Source: an uncultured Rikenellaceae bacterium (GTDB taxonomy: Bacteria > Bacteroidota > Bacteroidia > Bacteroidales > Rikenellaceae). Taken from it: a DNA stretch of 64,000 nt. Position numbers and translations under genes: made by a program. This document shows, in pieces, positions 21,363-30,545 of the stretch. The DNA is taken from NCBI GenBank assembly GCA_947040435.1, contig CAMRBL010000003.1, positions 1 to 64,000 on the forward strand, given 5' to 3'. The notes beneath the pieces are model-generated. The model saw only the letters and a list, made by a program, of their open reading frames with translations. It was not told the origin of the DNA and did no database searches. Numbering within the stretch: the stretch's first letter is position 1; each line of letters opens with the position of its first letter.

Positions 21363-22884
21363 TAGATTGAGTGTAACGGCTATGTTTGCTATGTTAGTAG
21401 CAATGAGCTCTTGTACTACTGTTGATAACCAATTAGGATCTGAATTTATTCCGACAGATCAGACTATGAAACTTGCTACTGCTACTTTGCATGGCGGAAT
21501 GGAGACATATACAGTTAAAACAGACTCTATTCCTTCAAAAAATTTGGGGTACATAGTATTTGGTAAGAGATATAATGAAAAGTTCGGGCTAACCGTTGCC
21601 TCTACTTTTACATCTTTTATTCCTGATGCATTCCCAAATGAAAAGGAGTTTTTTGGATATAATCCAGTAGTTGACTCAGTAAGTATATTATTGCCTATAT
21701 TTAAAACAGCATACTCTACAAAAAATGGAGAGTTCGGCCCTCAAATAAAGGAACAAGAGTTCGGGATATATCAAGCAAATAAAGTGTTGAGCCCAGATTC
21801 AACCTATTACTCTACAATTGAACCTAGTACATTTGTTGATCTAGAGCCGATATTCACATTCAAACACTCAGGAACAGTTGCAGAGGTACTATTTGAAACT
21901 TTGATGGTAACTCCAAATGGTAAGATATTCTTGGATGAGTTGATGACAAAAACTACGGCTGATGAGTATAATATTGATACACTATTCTTGAAGAAATTTA
22001 AAGGGCTATACATCGCTCCGATTAATCAGGATAAAGAGGATGCAGTAATATATTATAGTAAAACCCGTACAGATCCGAATTCGACTACTACGGCAACACT
22101 ATACATTCACTATCACAATTATACTAAAGATAAGCCGCTTGATGCGAAGAATATGAACGACTCTTTATTCCAGAAGTTCTCTTTGACTGATGCTCCTTCA
22201 TATAGTAAATTAGCTCTTGCAGTGGTTAAACATGACTACTCTGGGAGTGAAGTAGAGCAGTATATTGCTAAATCGCCTAGTGATACAGCGAAAGGTACGC
22301 CTGGACAACAGAAAGTATTTATTCAAAATATGGCTGGAGTTAACTCGTTTGTGAGATTCTCTGATGAGCTTTGTGATAAAATAAACTCTTACAAAGGGTC
22401 TTCATACAGAAAAATTATTATCAATAAAGCGGTGTTGTCTTTTGGTGTTAATTCTGCTAGTGAAGTAGATGTATTGAATGATGCACCTATTAGACTAGGA
22501 ATGTATTACTCGTATAAAGGGTACTTGCCAATTCCAACTCCTGATTATGACTATATGTATGAGTATAATACGGGAGTTCAACTACCATATGGTGGCGGAT
22601 TGAATCGTATTAAAGGTAGGTACGAAATGAATGTAACTTCATATATTCAGAGCTTAATTCTTAATTATGAGAATAGTGAGGATTTTAGTGGAGTTAAAAA
22701 AGATGTATTTTTCGCTCCAATATATAACAATTCTGAATTTGATAATGAAACAGGAGTTAAGTCTAATGCTGCTTTCCAAAGCTACTCGCAGGTCGAACTA
22801 GTTGGGGCAGTATCTCCGTTACCTGATGATGATATAGAAAGTATAGCGCCTAAATTAGAGCTAACATTTACATTAGTTAAATAA
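21346..22884 (+). CDS. DUF4270 family lipoprotein
   Basis: Lipoprotein signal (AMLVAMSSC) and DUF4270-like GSEFIP start; overlaps preceding CDS by 17 bp. Confidence 0.85.
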   Translation: MKNCFNRLSVTAMFAMLVAMSSCTTVDNQLGSEFIPTDQTMKLATATLHGGMETYTVKTDSIPSKNLGYIVFGKRYNEKFGLTVASTFTSFIPDAFPNEKEFFGYNPVVDSVSILLPIFKTAYSTKNGEFGPQIKEQEFGIYQANKVLSPDSTYYSTIEPSTFVDLEPIFTFKHSGTVAEVLFETLMVTPNGKIFLDELMTKTTADEYNIDTLFLKKFKGLYIAPINQDKEDAVIYYSKTRTDPNSTTTATLYIHYHNYTKDKPLDAKNMNDSLFQKFSLTDAPSYSKLALAVVKHDYSGSEVEQYIAKSPSDTAKGTPGQQKVFIQNMAGVNSFVRFSDELCDKINSYKGSSYRKIIINKAVLSFGVNSASEVDVLNDAPIRLGMYYSYKGYLPIPTPDYDYMYEYNTGVQLPYGGGLNRIKGRYEMNVTSYIQSLILNYENSEDFSGVKKDVFFAPIYNNSEFDNETGVKSNAAFQSYSQVELVGAVSPLPDDDIESIAPKLELTFTLVK

Positions 22885-22900
22885 AATTAATAAATATAAA

Positions 22901-22928
22901 CAGACCTAAAGTTTTCACTTTAGGTCTG
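22901..22928 (+). terminator. Hairpin terminator
   Basis: cagacctaaagt tttc actttaggtctg, perfect 12 bp stem. Confidence 0.8.
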
Positions 22929-22956
22929 TTTGCATAATATATAAAACTACTAAAAT

Positions 22957-25287
22957 ATGCACGAAAATTTAGTTATTGTCGAGTCTCCTGCTAAAGCAAA
23001 AACAATCGAAAAATTCCTCGGAGATCAATATATTGTAAAATCTAGTTATGGACATATTCGTGACCTCTCAAAAAAAGATCTTGGAATTGATGTCAAAAAT
23101 GATTTTGCTCCGACATACGAAGTCTCTCCAGATAAAGTTAAGATTGTAGCGGAATTATCTAAGCTCGCTAAAAAAGCAAAGACTGTTTGGTTGGCTTCCG
23201 ATGAGGACCGTGAGGGAGAGGCAATTGCTTGGCACTTAGCTGAAGCTCTAGATTTGCCACTAGATAGAACTAAACGAATAGTTTTTCACGAAATTACGAA
23301 GTCTGCAATTACTGCGGCAATTGAGAATCCTCGCCAAGTTGATATGAATTTGGTAAATGCGCAGCAAGCGAGAAGAGTATTGGATCGTTTGGTGGGGTTT
23401 GAACTATCTCCTGTTTTATGGAAAAAGGTTAAGCCTTCATTATCGGCGGGGCGTGTGCAAAGTGTTACGGTGAGATTGGTTGTGGAGAGAGAGCGTGAGA
23501 TAATGAACTTTAATTCAGAACAATTTTATAGAGTTTCTGCTCACTTCTATTCTGCGGAGGACTCTGTAAAGAGATTGTTTAAAGCGGAGTTAAATCGTCG
23601 TTTTAAAACGAGAGATGAGGCTGATACTTTCTTGAAAGCTTGCGGATTGGCAACGTTTACGGTGAGAAATAACGAGTGTAAACCTGTTACCAAATCACCT
23701 GCGGCTCCATTCACAACGTCAACACTACAACAAGAGGCTAGTCGTAAGTTTGGAATGTCGGTATCACAAACTATGTCGGTAGCTCAAAAACTTTATGAAC
23801 AAGGTTTTATTACATATATGCGTACCGACTCTGTGAATTTATCTACTCAAGCAGTTGACGCTGCTAAAGCTGAGATTATTGAAAAATTCGGAGAAGAGTA
23901 TAGTAACACTCGTCAGTTTAAGACAAAAAGTAAAGGGGCACAAGAGGCTCATGAGGCGATACGTCCTACTTATCTTAATAATGCTGAGGTTGAAGGAACA
24001 CCGACAGAGAAGAAATTATACCAGTTGATATGGAAGCGTACACTTGCATCGCAAATGTCTGCTGCACAGCTTGAAAGACGTATTCTTACTATTGATGTTA
24101 GTGGTGAGAAGGAGTATTTTAATGCAACAGGTGAGGTAATTGTATTTGATGGCTTTTTGAAGTTGTATACAGAGAGTGTTGAAGATGAGAGCAATGATGA
24201 AGAACAAGGACTTCTGCCTGATGTAAAAGTGGGAAGTGTTCTATCATACGATAATATTGTTGGTGTACAGAGGTTTACTCAGTCTCCTCCAAGATATAGT
24301 GAGGCTTCTCTTGTTAAGAGGTTGGAGGATCTAGGTATTGGTCGTCCATCTACATATGCACCAACTATTACTACGGTGATTAATAGAGGCTATGTGATTA
24401 AGCAGATTAAAGAGGGTGAACTGAGAAATTATGAAATATTAACGCTAACCAGTAGTGGTGAGATTGTTGCTAAAAATGCAACCGAGAAAACTGGCGCAGA
24501 GAAGAATAAACTCAATCCTACTGATATTGGGATGGTTGTAAATGACTACCTTGAGGGGCAGTTTAAAGATATAATGGACTACAACTTTACTGCAAAAGTA
24601 GAGAAAGAGTTTGATGAGATTGCCGATGGAAATACACCTTGGAATAAAATGATTGAGAACTTCTATCATCCATTCCATAAAATAGTGGAAGAGGCTGTCG
24701 AAGCTACTGCGCCAAGAGCAAACCAAATGAGAGCACTCGGAGTTGATCCTAAAAGTGGTAAAGAGGTGATTGCTCGTATCGGAAGATATGGTTCTATGGT
24801 TCAGATAGGTGAGAATACGGATGATGAAAAGGCAAAATATGCTGGTCTTAAAACAGGACAGTTAATCTCGACTATAACATTAGAGGAGGCATTAGAGTTG
24901 TTCTCATTGCCAAGAATGCTGGGTGAGCACGAAGGTAAAGAGGTGAGTGTAGGATTAGGTAGATTTGGTCCATATGTGAAATATGATGGCAAATTTACAT
25001 CGCTTGAAAAAACTGATGATCCATATACAATTACGCTTGAAAGAGCTAATGAATTAGTCGAATTGAAGAGACAAAATGCTATAAAAAGCATATTGAAAAG
25101 CTTTGATGAAGAGCCTGAATTACAGGTTATTGCTGGTAGATTTGGCCCCTATATAGCTTGTAAAGGTAAAAATTATAAGTTGCCTAAAGGTACAGAAGCT
25201 ACAGAGTTGACTCTTGAGCAGTGTAAGGAGATAATGGCGAATACTAAAACTGCACCAAAGAAAACTAGATTTTCAAAGAAAGCATAG
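22957..25287 (+). CDS. topA: DNA topoisomerase I
   Basis: LVIVESPAKAKTIEKFLG, SAGRVQSVTVRL, YMRTDS. Confidence 0.97.
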   Translation: MHENLVIVESPAKAKTIEKFLGDQYIVKSSYGHIRDLSKKDLGIDVKNDFAPTYEVSPDKVKIVAELSKLAKKAKTVWLASDEDREGEAIAWHLAEALDLPLDRTKRIVFHEITKSAITAAIENPRQVDMNLVNAQQARRVLDRLVGFELSPVLWKKVKPSLSAGRVQSVTVRLVVEREREIMNFNSEQFYRVSAHFYSAEDSVKRLFKAELNRRFKTRDEADTFLKACGLATFTVRNNECKPVTKSPAAPFTTSTLQQEASRKFGMSVSQTMSVAQKLYEQGFITYMRTDSVNLSTQAVDAAKAEIIEKFGEEYSNTRQFKTKSKGAQEAHEAIRPTYLNNAEVEGTPTEKKLYQLIWKRTLASQMSAAQLERRILTIDVSGEKEYFNATGEVIVFDGFLKLYTESVEDESNDEEQGLLPDVKVGSVLSYDNIVGVQRFTQSPPRYSEASLVKRLEDLGIGRPSTYAPTITTVINRGYVIKQIKEGELRNYEILTLTSSGEIVAKNATEKTGAEKNKLNPTDIGMVVNDYLEGQFKDIMDYNFTAKVEKEFDEIADGNTPWNKMIENFYHPFHKIVEEAVEATAPRANQMRALGVDPKSGKEVIARIGRYGSMVQIGENTDDEKAKYAGLKTGQLISTITLEEALELFSLPRMLGEHEGKEVSVGLGRFGPYVKYDGKFTSLEKTDDPYTITLERANELVELKRQNAIKSILKSFDEEPELQVIAGRFGPYIACKGKNYKLPKGTEATELTLEQCKEIMANTKTAPKKTRFSKKA

Positions 25288-25310
25288 TCCATCTAACACT
25301 GTATTATAAA

Positions 25311-25382
25311 AACACCGCCCACGTAGTAGAGTTCCATTCTTGTGTAAAACGAGATAAGGAACTTCCATACGTGGGCGGTGTT
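25311..25382. terminator. Bidirectional terminator between convergent topA and rluD
   Basis: Perfect 15 bp stem aacaccgcccacgta / tacgtgggcggtgtt with nested agttcc/ggaact. Confidence 0.8.
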
Positions 25383-25408
25383 GTATTGTAAATAGTTGTT
25401 TAAAGGAT

Positions 25409-26473
25409 CTATTCGTCCTCCTCTTCAACTAGCTCTTTTACTGAGACGTATATATCCCACTTGGCCATAACAGCCTTGAAATCATTAGGGATAGAGCTCT
25501 CTCTGTATATAAACTCTCCAGTCTCTGGATGTGTGAAACCTAGACTCCTTGCATGAAGGGCGTGGCGTGGGAGAATTTTAAAACAGTTGTCTATAAACTG
25601 TTTATACTTAGAAAAAGTAGTTCCCTTTAGTATCCTATTACCTCCATAGCGTTCGTCGTTAAAGAGTGGATGACCAACAGACTCCATGTGAACCCTAATT
25701 TGATGTGTACGTCCTGTCTCCAGCTGACACTCAATTAGTGTTACATATCCATAGCGCTTAAGAACTTTATAGTGCGTAACAGCGTGCTTACCCTCTGATC
25801 CATCAGGGAATACAGCCATCTTTAATCTATCTTTTAGACTACGTCCAACGTGACCCGTTATAGTTCCTGTATCTTCAGTAAAATTACCCCAAACCAATGC
25901 TATATATTTTCGCTCAATTGTATGATCGAAAAACTGCTTTGCAAGAGCTACGTGTGATCTTATGTTCTTTGCCACAACTAATATACCAGATGTGTTCTTA
26001 TCGATTCTATGAACAAGCCCCGCACGCATATCTCCCTCCTGAAAAAGAGGTAGGTTTTGAAGATGGTACGTTAATGCATTAACAAGTGTTCCTGAATAGT
26101 TGCCAAAGCCAGGGTGTACGACCATTCCAGCTACTTTATCTACAAGTAGTAGATCATCATCCTCATAAAGAATGTCAAGCGGAATATTCTCAGCTAACAT
26201 CTCGTGTTCTTGCTTCGGATATGGTAACACTACTGTTATGCTATCAAGTGGCTTAACCTTATAACTAGCCTTAACTGATGCACCATTTACCTGTATCGTG
26301 AACTTGTCAATCGCAGCTTGTATGCGACTACGAGAGGTGTTCTCCATCCTATTTGACAAGAATTTGTCAAGACGCATTATACTTTGACCTTTGTCAACAA
26401 TTAAATTTGAGTGCTCAAATAACTCATCTTGTTGAGTGTCTAAAGGCTCTTGATCTTCTATATTTGTATTCAT
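25409..26473 (-). CDS. rluD: RluA/RluD family 23S rRNA pseudouridine synthase
   Basis: S4 domain; GLVHRIDKNTSGILVVAK. Confidence 0.94.
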   Translation of the reverse strand: MNTNIEDQEPLDTQQDELFEHSNLIVDKGQSIMRLDKFLSNRMENTSRSRIQAAIDKFTIQVNGASVKASYKVKPLDSITVVLPYPKQEHEMLAENIPLDILYEDDDLLLVDKVAGMVVHPGFGNYSGTLVNALTYHLQNLPLFQEGDMRAGLVHRIDKNTSGILVVAKNIRSHVALAKQFFDHTIERKYIALVWGNFTEDTGTITGHVGRSLKDRLKMAVFPDGSEGKHAVTHYKVLKRYGYVTLIECQLETGRTHQIRVHMESVGHPLFNDERYGGNRILKGTTFSKYKQFIDNCFKILPRHALHARSLGFTHPETGEFIYRESSIPNDFKAVMAKWDIYVSVKELVEEEDE

Positions 26474-26495
26474 TATATGTTTTATAGTTTATTGT

Positions 26496-27368
26496 CTATT
26501 TGTTTGAAGAGTCTAGTTGATCTTGCTCTTCTTGTTGCTCCTTAATAATAGCGTTTAATTCTCTTCGTGCTGTTTTTTGTCCCGATTGAACTCTCTCTGG
26601 ATCTAATGTTAGTTCTAAAGATATAACTCCTCCAAGGCTCTCTTTAATACCTCCGATAGGGTGTTGGGAAAATACTTTCGCTCTACTTACAAATTTACTG
26701 TCAACATCGGAATCAAACTTTGTACCTCCGATATTCAACCCACTCTCCCATAACCTGCTTTTTGCTTCAGCTAGAGTTAAACCTAATACGTTAGGAATAA
26801 TACAGTAACTGTCAGATTTACTCTTGCCAACGATTAGTGTTACCTCAGAACCTAGCTCGATCAGTAGATCAGAACTCTTGGTTATTACAGCTCCTTTATA
26901 TTGTTGCTCAAGTACGTTGTTAGTTGCTATATCATCTCGGTATATTAACTTAGAGATACCCAATCCAGCTATTTTTAAATTGTTCTTTGCTTGGCGAAGA
27001 GAGTATCCTGTAACATATGGTACTTTTACCATGTTTTTGTTGTAAGAGTTTACTGTAAGGAAAATATGTCGTCCAGCTTTAACCTCTCTATCTGACTCTG
27101 GGTGTTGGTCTAGTATTGTTCCGCCTGCAATACCTTTAACGTGGACAGAGTCGTTAATCTCTAGTACCAATGACTTAGATTTTGCGATGGCACTAGCTTC
27201 AGTAAACGAAAGCCCCTCAAATATTGGAACTTTAATGTGTTTATTGTGACGTGTGAAAATATTAAGCAAAAATGAGAGGCTAAACATAAAAATTATAAAT
27301 ATACATAACGCTAGAATTACATTACGTAAAATTGCATTTTTATTTATTTTCTGAATAAGTTTTTTCAT
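26496..27368 (-). CDS. PASTA domain-containing membrane protein
   Basis: N-terminal TM, three PASTA-like repeats (VPIFEGLSFTEA, VPYVTGYSLRQA, IPNVLGLTLAEA). Confidence 0.9.
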   Translation of the reverse strand: MKKLIQKINKNAILRNVILALCIFIIFMFSLSFLLNIFTRHNKHIKVPIFEGLSFTEASAIAKSKSLVLEINDSVHVKGIAGGTILDQHPESDREVKAGRHIFLTVNSYNKNMVKVPYVTGYSLRQAKNNLKIAGLGISKLIYRDDIATNNVLEQQYKGAVITKSSDLLIELGSEVTLIVGKSKSDSYCIIPNVLGLTLAEAKSRLWESGLNIGGTKFDSDVDSKFVSRAKVFSQHPIGGIKESLGGVISLELTLDPERVQSGQKTARRELNAIIKEQQEEQDQLDSSNK

Positions 27369-27458
27369 AAGATTTGATATAATAGTATTATCTGCAAATA
27401 TATTAATTATTTATTGTTAAGTTGCCTTAATATAAAAACTTTGCAGTGTTAGTAGTTT

Positions 27459-28565
27459 TTAACCTAGATTAACCCTATTATAAAAAGTATCTCGCTCTAC
27501 CGCAACATATCCCGCCTTAGATACTAACGATATTAAATCCGAAACACTCATTGTTGGAGTTTGATCCTCAGCTCCTGCCATAGAGTATATTTTTGTTGAG
27601 TCGTCAATAGTTCCATCAATATCATCTGCCCCAAAAGAGAGTAGTAGCTCTGTTGTACTCTTCCCTAGCATAGGCCAGTAGGCTTTGATATGTGGGACAT
27701 TATCTAGATATATGCGACTTAATGCAGTCATTTTCATATCCTCAATCACACTCACCTCTCCTATCTCTGACATACTATTGCCATAATTACGATACTTTAG
27801 TGGGATAAAAGCATTGAATCCTTTGTGTAGATCTTGAAGTTCACGAATTCTTCTTAGATGGTCAATCCTATCTGCAACACTCTCAATATGACCATATAGA
27901 ATAGTTGCATTTGTGGTGATCCCTAACTTATGTGCAACTTCATGTATCTTCAACCACTGTTTACTATCCCCTTTATCAGGACATATTTTGGATCTGATCT
28001 CTTCATTGAAGATTTCTGCGCCACCACCAGGTATTGCAGACATTCCAGACTCTTTAAGTCTTAGAAGTCCCTCCTCATAGCTAATGCCAGCTTTGTCTAT
28101 CATGTATGCCAGTTCAATGGCCGTAAATGCTTTGATAGATGCCCACGGCATAAGCGATTTGACTTTGCTAATCATCTCGCAGTAGTACTCTATTGTGTGT
28201 TGCGGATGCACTCCACCAACTATATGTACCTCTGTTATATAGCTGTGAGATCGTGCTTTTACAATCTCTTCAATCTCTTCAAGGGTATAGTTCCACGCTT
28301 CTGGTGAGTCTGCGCCACGTTTGTAAGAGCAGAAACGACAGTTAAAGAGACATACGTTTGTGGGTTCAATGTGGAAATTACGATTGTAATAGACCTCATT
28401 GCCACTTTTGCTCTTTTTTATAGCGGTAGCAAGGTAGCCAAGAAATGATAGTGGAGCCTTATCCCATAAAAGAGTAGCTTCACTATCTGTGATGCGCTTA
28501 AAGTTTAGTACGTTGTACCCAATCTCTTTAATATCTTCGCAAATATCAAAATCATCTAACTTCAT
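27459..28565 (-). CDS. mqnE: Aminodeoxyfutalosine synthase (menaquinone futalosine pathway)
   Basis: Radical SAM CLFNCRFCSYKR; MqnE/CofH-like architecture; start set at MKLDDFD. Confidence 0.88.
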   Translation of the reverse strand: MKLDDFDICEDIKEIGYNVLNFKRITDSEATLLWDKAPLSFLGYLATAIKKSKSGNEVYYNRNFHIEPTNVCLFNCRFCSYKRGADSPEAWNYTLEEIEEIVKARSHSYITEVHIVGGVHPQHTIEYYCEMISKVKSLMPWASIKAFTAIELAYMIDKAGISYEEGLLRLKESGMSAIPGGGAEIFNEEIRSKICPDKGDSKQWLKIHEVAHKLGITTNATILYGHIESVADRIDHLRRIRELQDLHKGFNAFIPLKYRNYGNSMSEIGEVSVIEDMKMTALSRIYLDNVPHIKAYWPMLGKSTTELLLSFGADDIDGTIDDSTKIYSMAGAEDQTPTMSVSDLISLVSKAGYVAVERDTFYNRVNLG

Positions 28566-28591
28566 AGTGGAACTTAATATATACAACAAAA

Positions 28592-28623
28592 GGAGCTAAA
28601 CCATACTATCTACGGTTAGCTCC
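28592..28623 (-). terminator. Hairpin terminator downstream of rpmH
   Basis: ggagctaaacc ... ggttagctcc. Confidence 0.65.
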
Positions 28624-28658
28624 ATGTTTTATCCTAGAATAAGCTATTATGCTATATG

Positions 28659-28814
28659 CTATTTAGCAAGTGATTCGTCAGAAACAGATAGTTTCTTTCT
28701 GCCTTTTGCTCTTCTAGCCGCAAGTACCTTACGTCCGTTAGCAGTTGACATTCTATGGCGAAATCCATGCTTATTAATTCTCTTTTTTAGAGATGGTTGA
28801 AAGGTCCTTTTCAT
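28659..28814 (-). CDS. rpmH: 50S ribosomal protein L34
   Basis: Not in ORF track (51 aa). Minus strand: [51 protein letters not shown]. Confidence 0.97.
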   Translation of the reverse strand: MKRTFQPSLKKRINKHGFRHRMSTANGRKVLAARRAKGRKKLSVSDESLAK

Positions 28815-29048
28815 TTTTAGTATATTTTACTATATATTTATATTATTTTACTCTTATTGGTGATGCTAATCGCCTTAATTATAGCATATCCTTATGGTTT
28901 GCAAAGGTAGGATATTATTTTTTCTTTGCAAATTTTATTTATTTATTTTTTGTATATTCTTTGATTTTTTCTCTCAATTAGAGGTTATTTCAGTGTAAGT
29001 TGCTGAAAGACTCTTTTTATAGAGTATTTTGGTCTTCACAACAGTGTG

Positions 29049-29720
29049 TTAGCCCATAGAGTTCATTCTTATACTTGCCTTTATGAATGCAAGAGCTCTA
29101 ATGCGTGACATTTCAACATCTTTGTCGGCATGATACTGGTTTTGACTAACTAACTTGACAAAACCATCTTTGTCCGACTTCTGGATATACTTTACTGTGA
29201 CATACTCCTCGCCATCTATATCGATAGAGAGAAGGTACATGTCGCCCCAGAAAACATCTTCAATGTTGTTAATCTTCTTGTACAGAATAATGTCACCACT
29301 CTTTAGTAGTGGGTACATGCTATCTCCTACAATGTAGATTGCGCCGTCGCATTTTGGAAGGTTTGGTATGTGAATATAGTCGATGGGTTCAGCATTAGAT
29401 GAGTCCATGAAGAGTGGAATCAATCCAGCTGTTCCCTCGATGTTGTAGAGTGGAACACTCTGTAATGGGAGTGTATTCTCTCTACCCCGCTTGAAAGTGA
29501 CAACATCCTTAGGTGCATTAAGCATGTCGCCAGTGCCATTTTCGATCCAGTCAGGGTTGACGTTCAAATCTTGAACTAGTATGTTTTTATTTCGTTCAGA
29601 TAAGGAGGCTTTGCCTGTTTCTATCATAGATAATGCACTTTTACCTATTCCTAGGTGTTTTGCAAACACTTCTTGTGTCATGCCCAACTCCTTGCGTAGT
29701 AGCTTAATACGTGTCCTCAT
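29049..29720 (-). CDS. XRE-family/S24 (LexA/CI-like) phage-type repressor
   Basis: HTH LGMTQEVFAKHLGIGKSALSMIETG; S24 Ser motif GDSMYPLLKSGD and Lys in YVTVKYIQK; AG site in GTAGLIP. Confidence 0.88.
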   Translation of the reverse strand: MRTRIKLLRKELGMTQEVFAKHLGIGKSALSMIETGKASLSERNKNILVQDLNVNPDWIENGTGDMLNAPKDVVTFKRGRENTLPLQSVPLYNIEGTAGLIPLFMDSSNAEPIDYIHIPNLPKCDGAIYIVGDSMYPLLKSGDIILYKKINNIEDVFWGDMYLLSIDIDGEEYVTVKYIQKSDKDGFVKLVSQNQYHADKDVEMSRIRALAFIKASIRMNSMG

Positions 29721-29753
29721 AAATTTTATATGTAATTTTATTCAATTTTTTAC

Positions 29754-29783
29754 TTGGAAATACAATAATTGAATGTATCTTTG
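29754..29783 (+). promoter_or_regulatory. Putative Bacteroidetes promoter divergent from the repressor
   Basis: TTG (29754-29756), 19 nt spacer, TATCTTTG (29776-29783). Confidence 0.45.
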
Positions 29784-29899
29784 TGGTGTAAAGTTAATAT
29801 TTTTACTCTAATTACACAACATTCTTCTTATAAATATATAAACATTTATTATGCCACCTTATACGCTTATATGTTAAAATAATTATACAAAATCTTATT

Positions 29900-30202
29900 A
29901 TGCTAATAATAACAGATAAAATTTACAAAGCTATTGCCGATCAGTTGGTAGTAGATATAGATCAAAAATACTTCTTTTCAGGCTCAATTGAGTTCGATAC
30001 AGAAGAGTTATATTCAACTTTTACAACCTCTGTTATTATTGATAAAAAGAGGATTGTAGTGACTGAGGGCGTATATGACGTATTTGAAGATATAATCCCT
30101 GTATGGTGGGAGTTTAAAACATATCAACGGGAAGGTGAGGTGTATAATACATTCTCGTGGCAGGAGTTTAAAGAGTTCTTGCCAATAAATAGAATTGAAT
30201 AG
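29900..30202 (+). CDS. Hypothetical protein (100 aa)
   Basis: ORF starting MLIITDKIYKAIADQLVVDI, acidic, downstream of a plausible promoter; family not recognised. Confidence 0.6.
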   Translation: MLIITDKIYKAIADQLVVDIDQKYFFSGSIEFDTEELYSTFTTSVIIDKKRIVVTEGVYDVFEDIIPVWWEFKTYQREGEVYNTFSWQEFKEFLPINRIE

Positions 30203-30257
30203 ATCGCAATTCGTTGAATGATTGACTATAAAATCTTATATATATATAATCATATCT

Positions 30258-30528
30258 AGGTTAGTGGTGGAGCACGATGAATTATTTTATTATATCTGGG
30301 GACGCTCCTATAAATTCAAGTAAAATACTCTTTAATTTTATCATAGTCCTTAACCTTTGATTCTCCATGAGAAATGGTGTTGACAAAGGCTAAAGAGTCT
30401 CCTCTTAGTTCGAGGGTGGAGATTTGTAATATGTTTAAACTTATTAGAGAGTAAATTGTGGTGTATTTCAAAATCCTACCTTTGAGGACGCTCAGCAGAA
30501 CCCACAACGCTCCACCACAAAGTAACCT
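30258..30528. repeat. ~270 bp segment bounded by imperfect inverted repeats
   Basis: aggttagtggtggagc (30258-30273) versus gctccaccacaaagtaacct (30509-30528). Confidence 0.45.
30455..30484 (+). promoter_or_regulatory. Putative promoter for terminase gene
   Basis: ATTG (30455-30458), 18 nt spacer, TACCTTTG (30477-30484). Confidence 0.45.
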
Positions 30529-30545
30529 ATCCAATAATTTATTAA

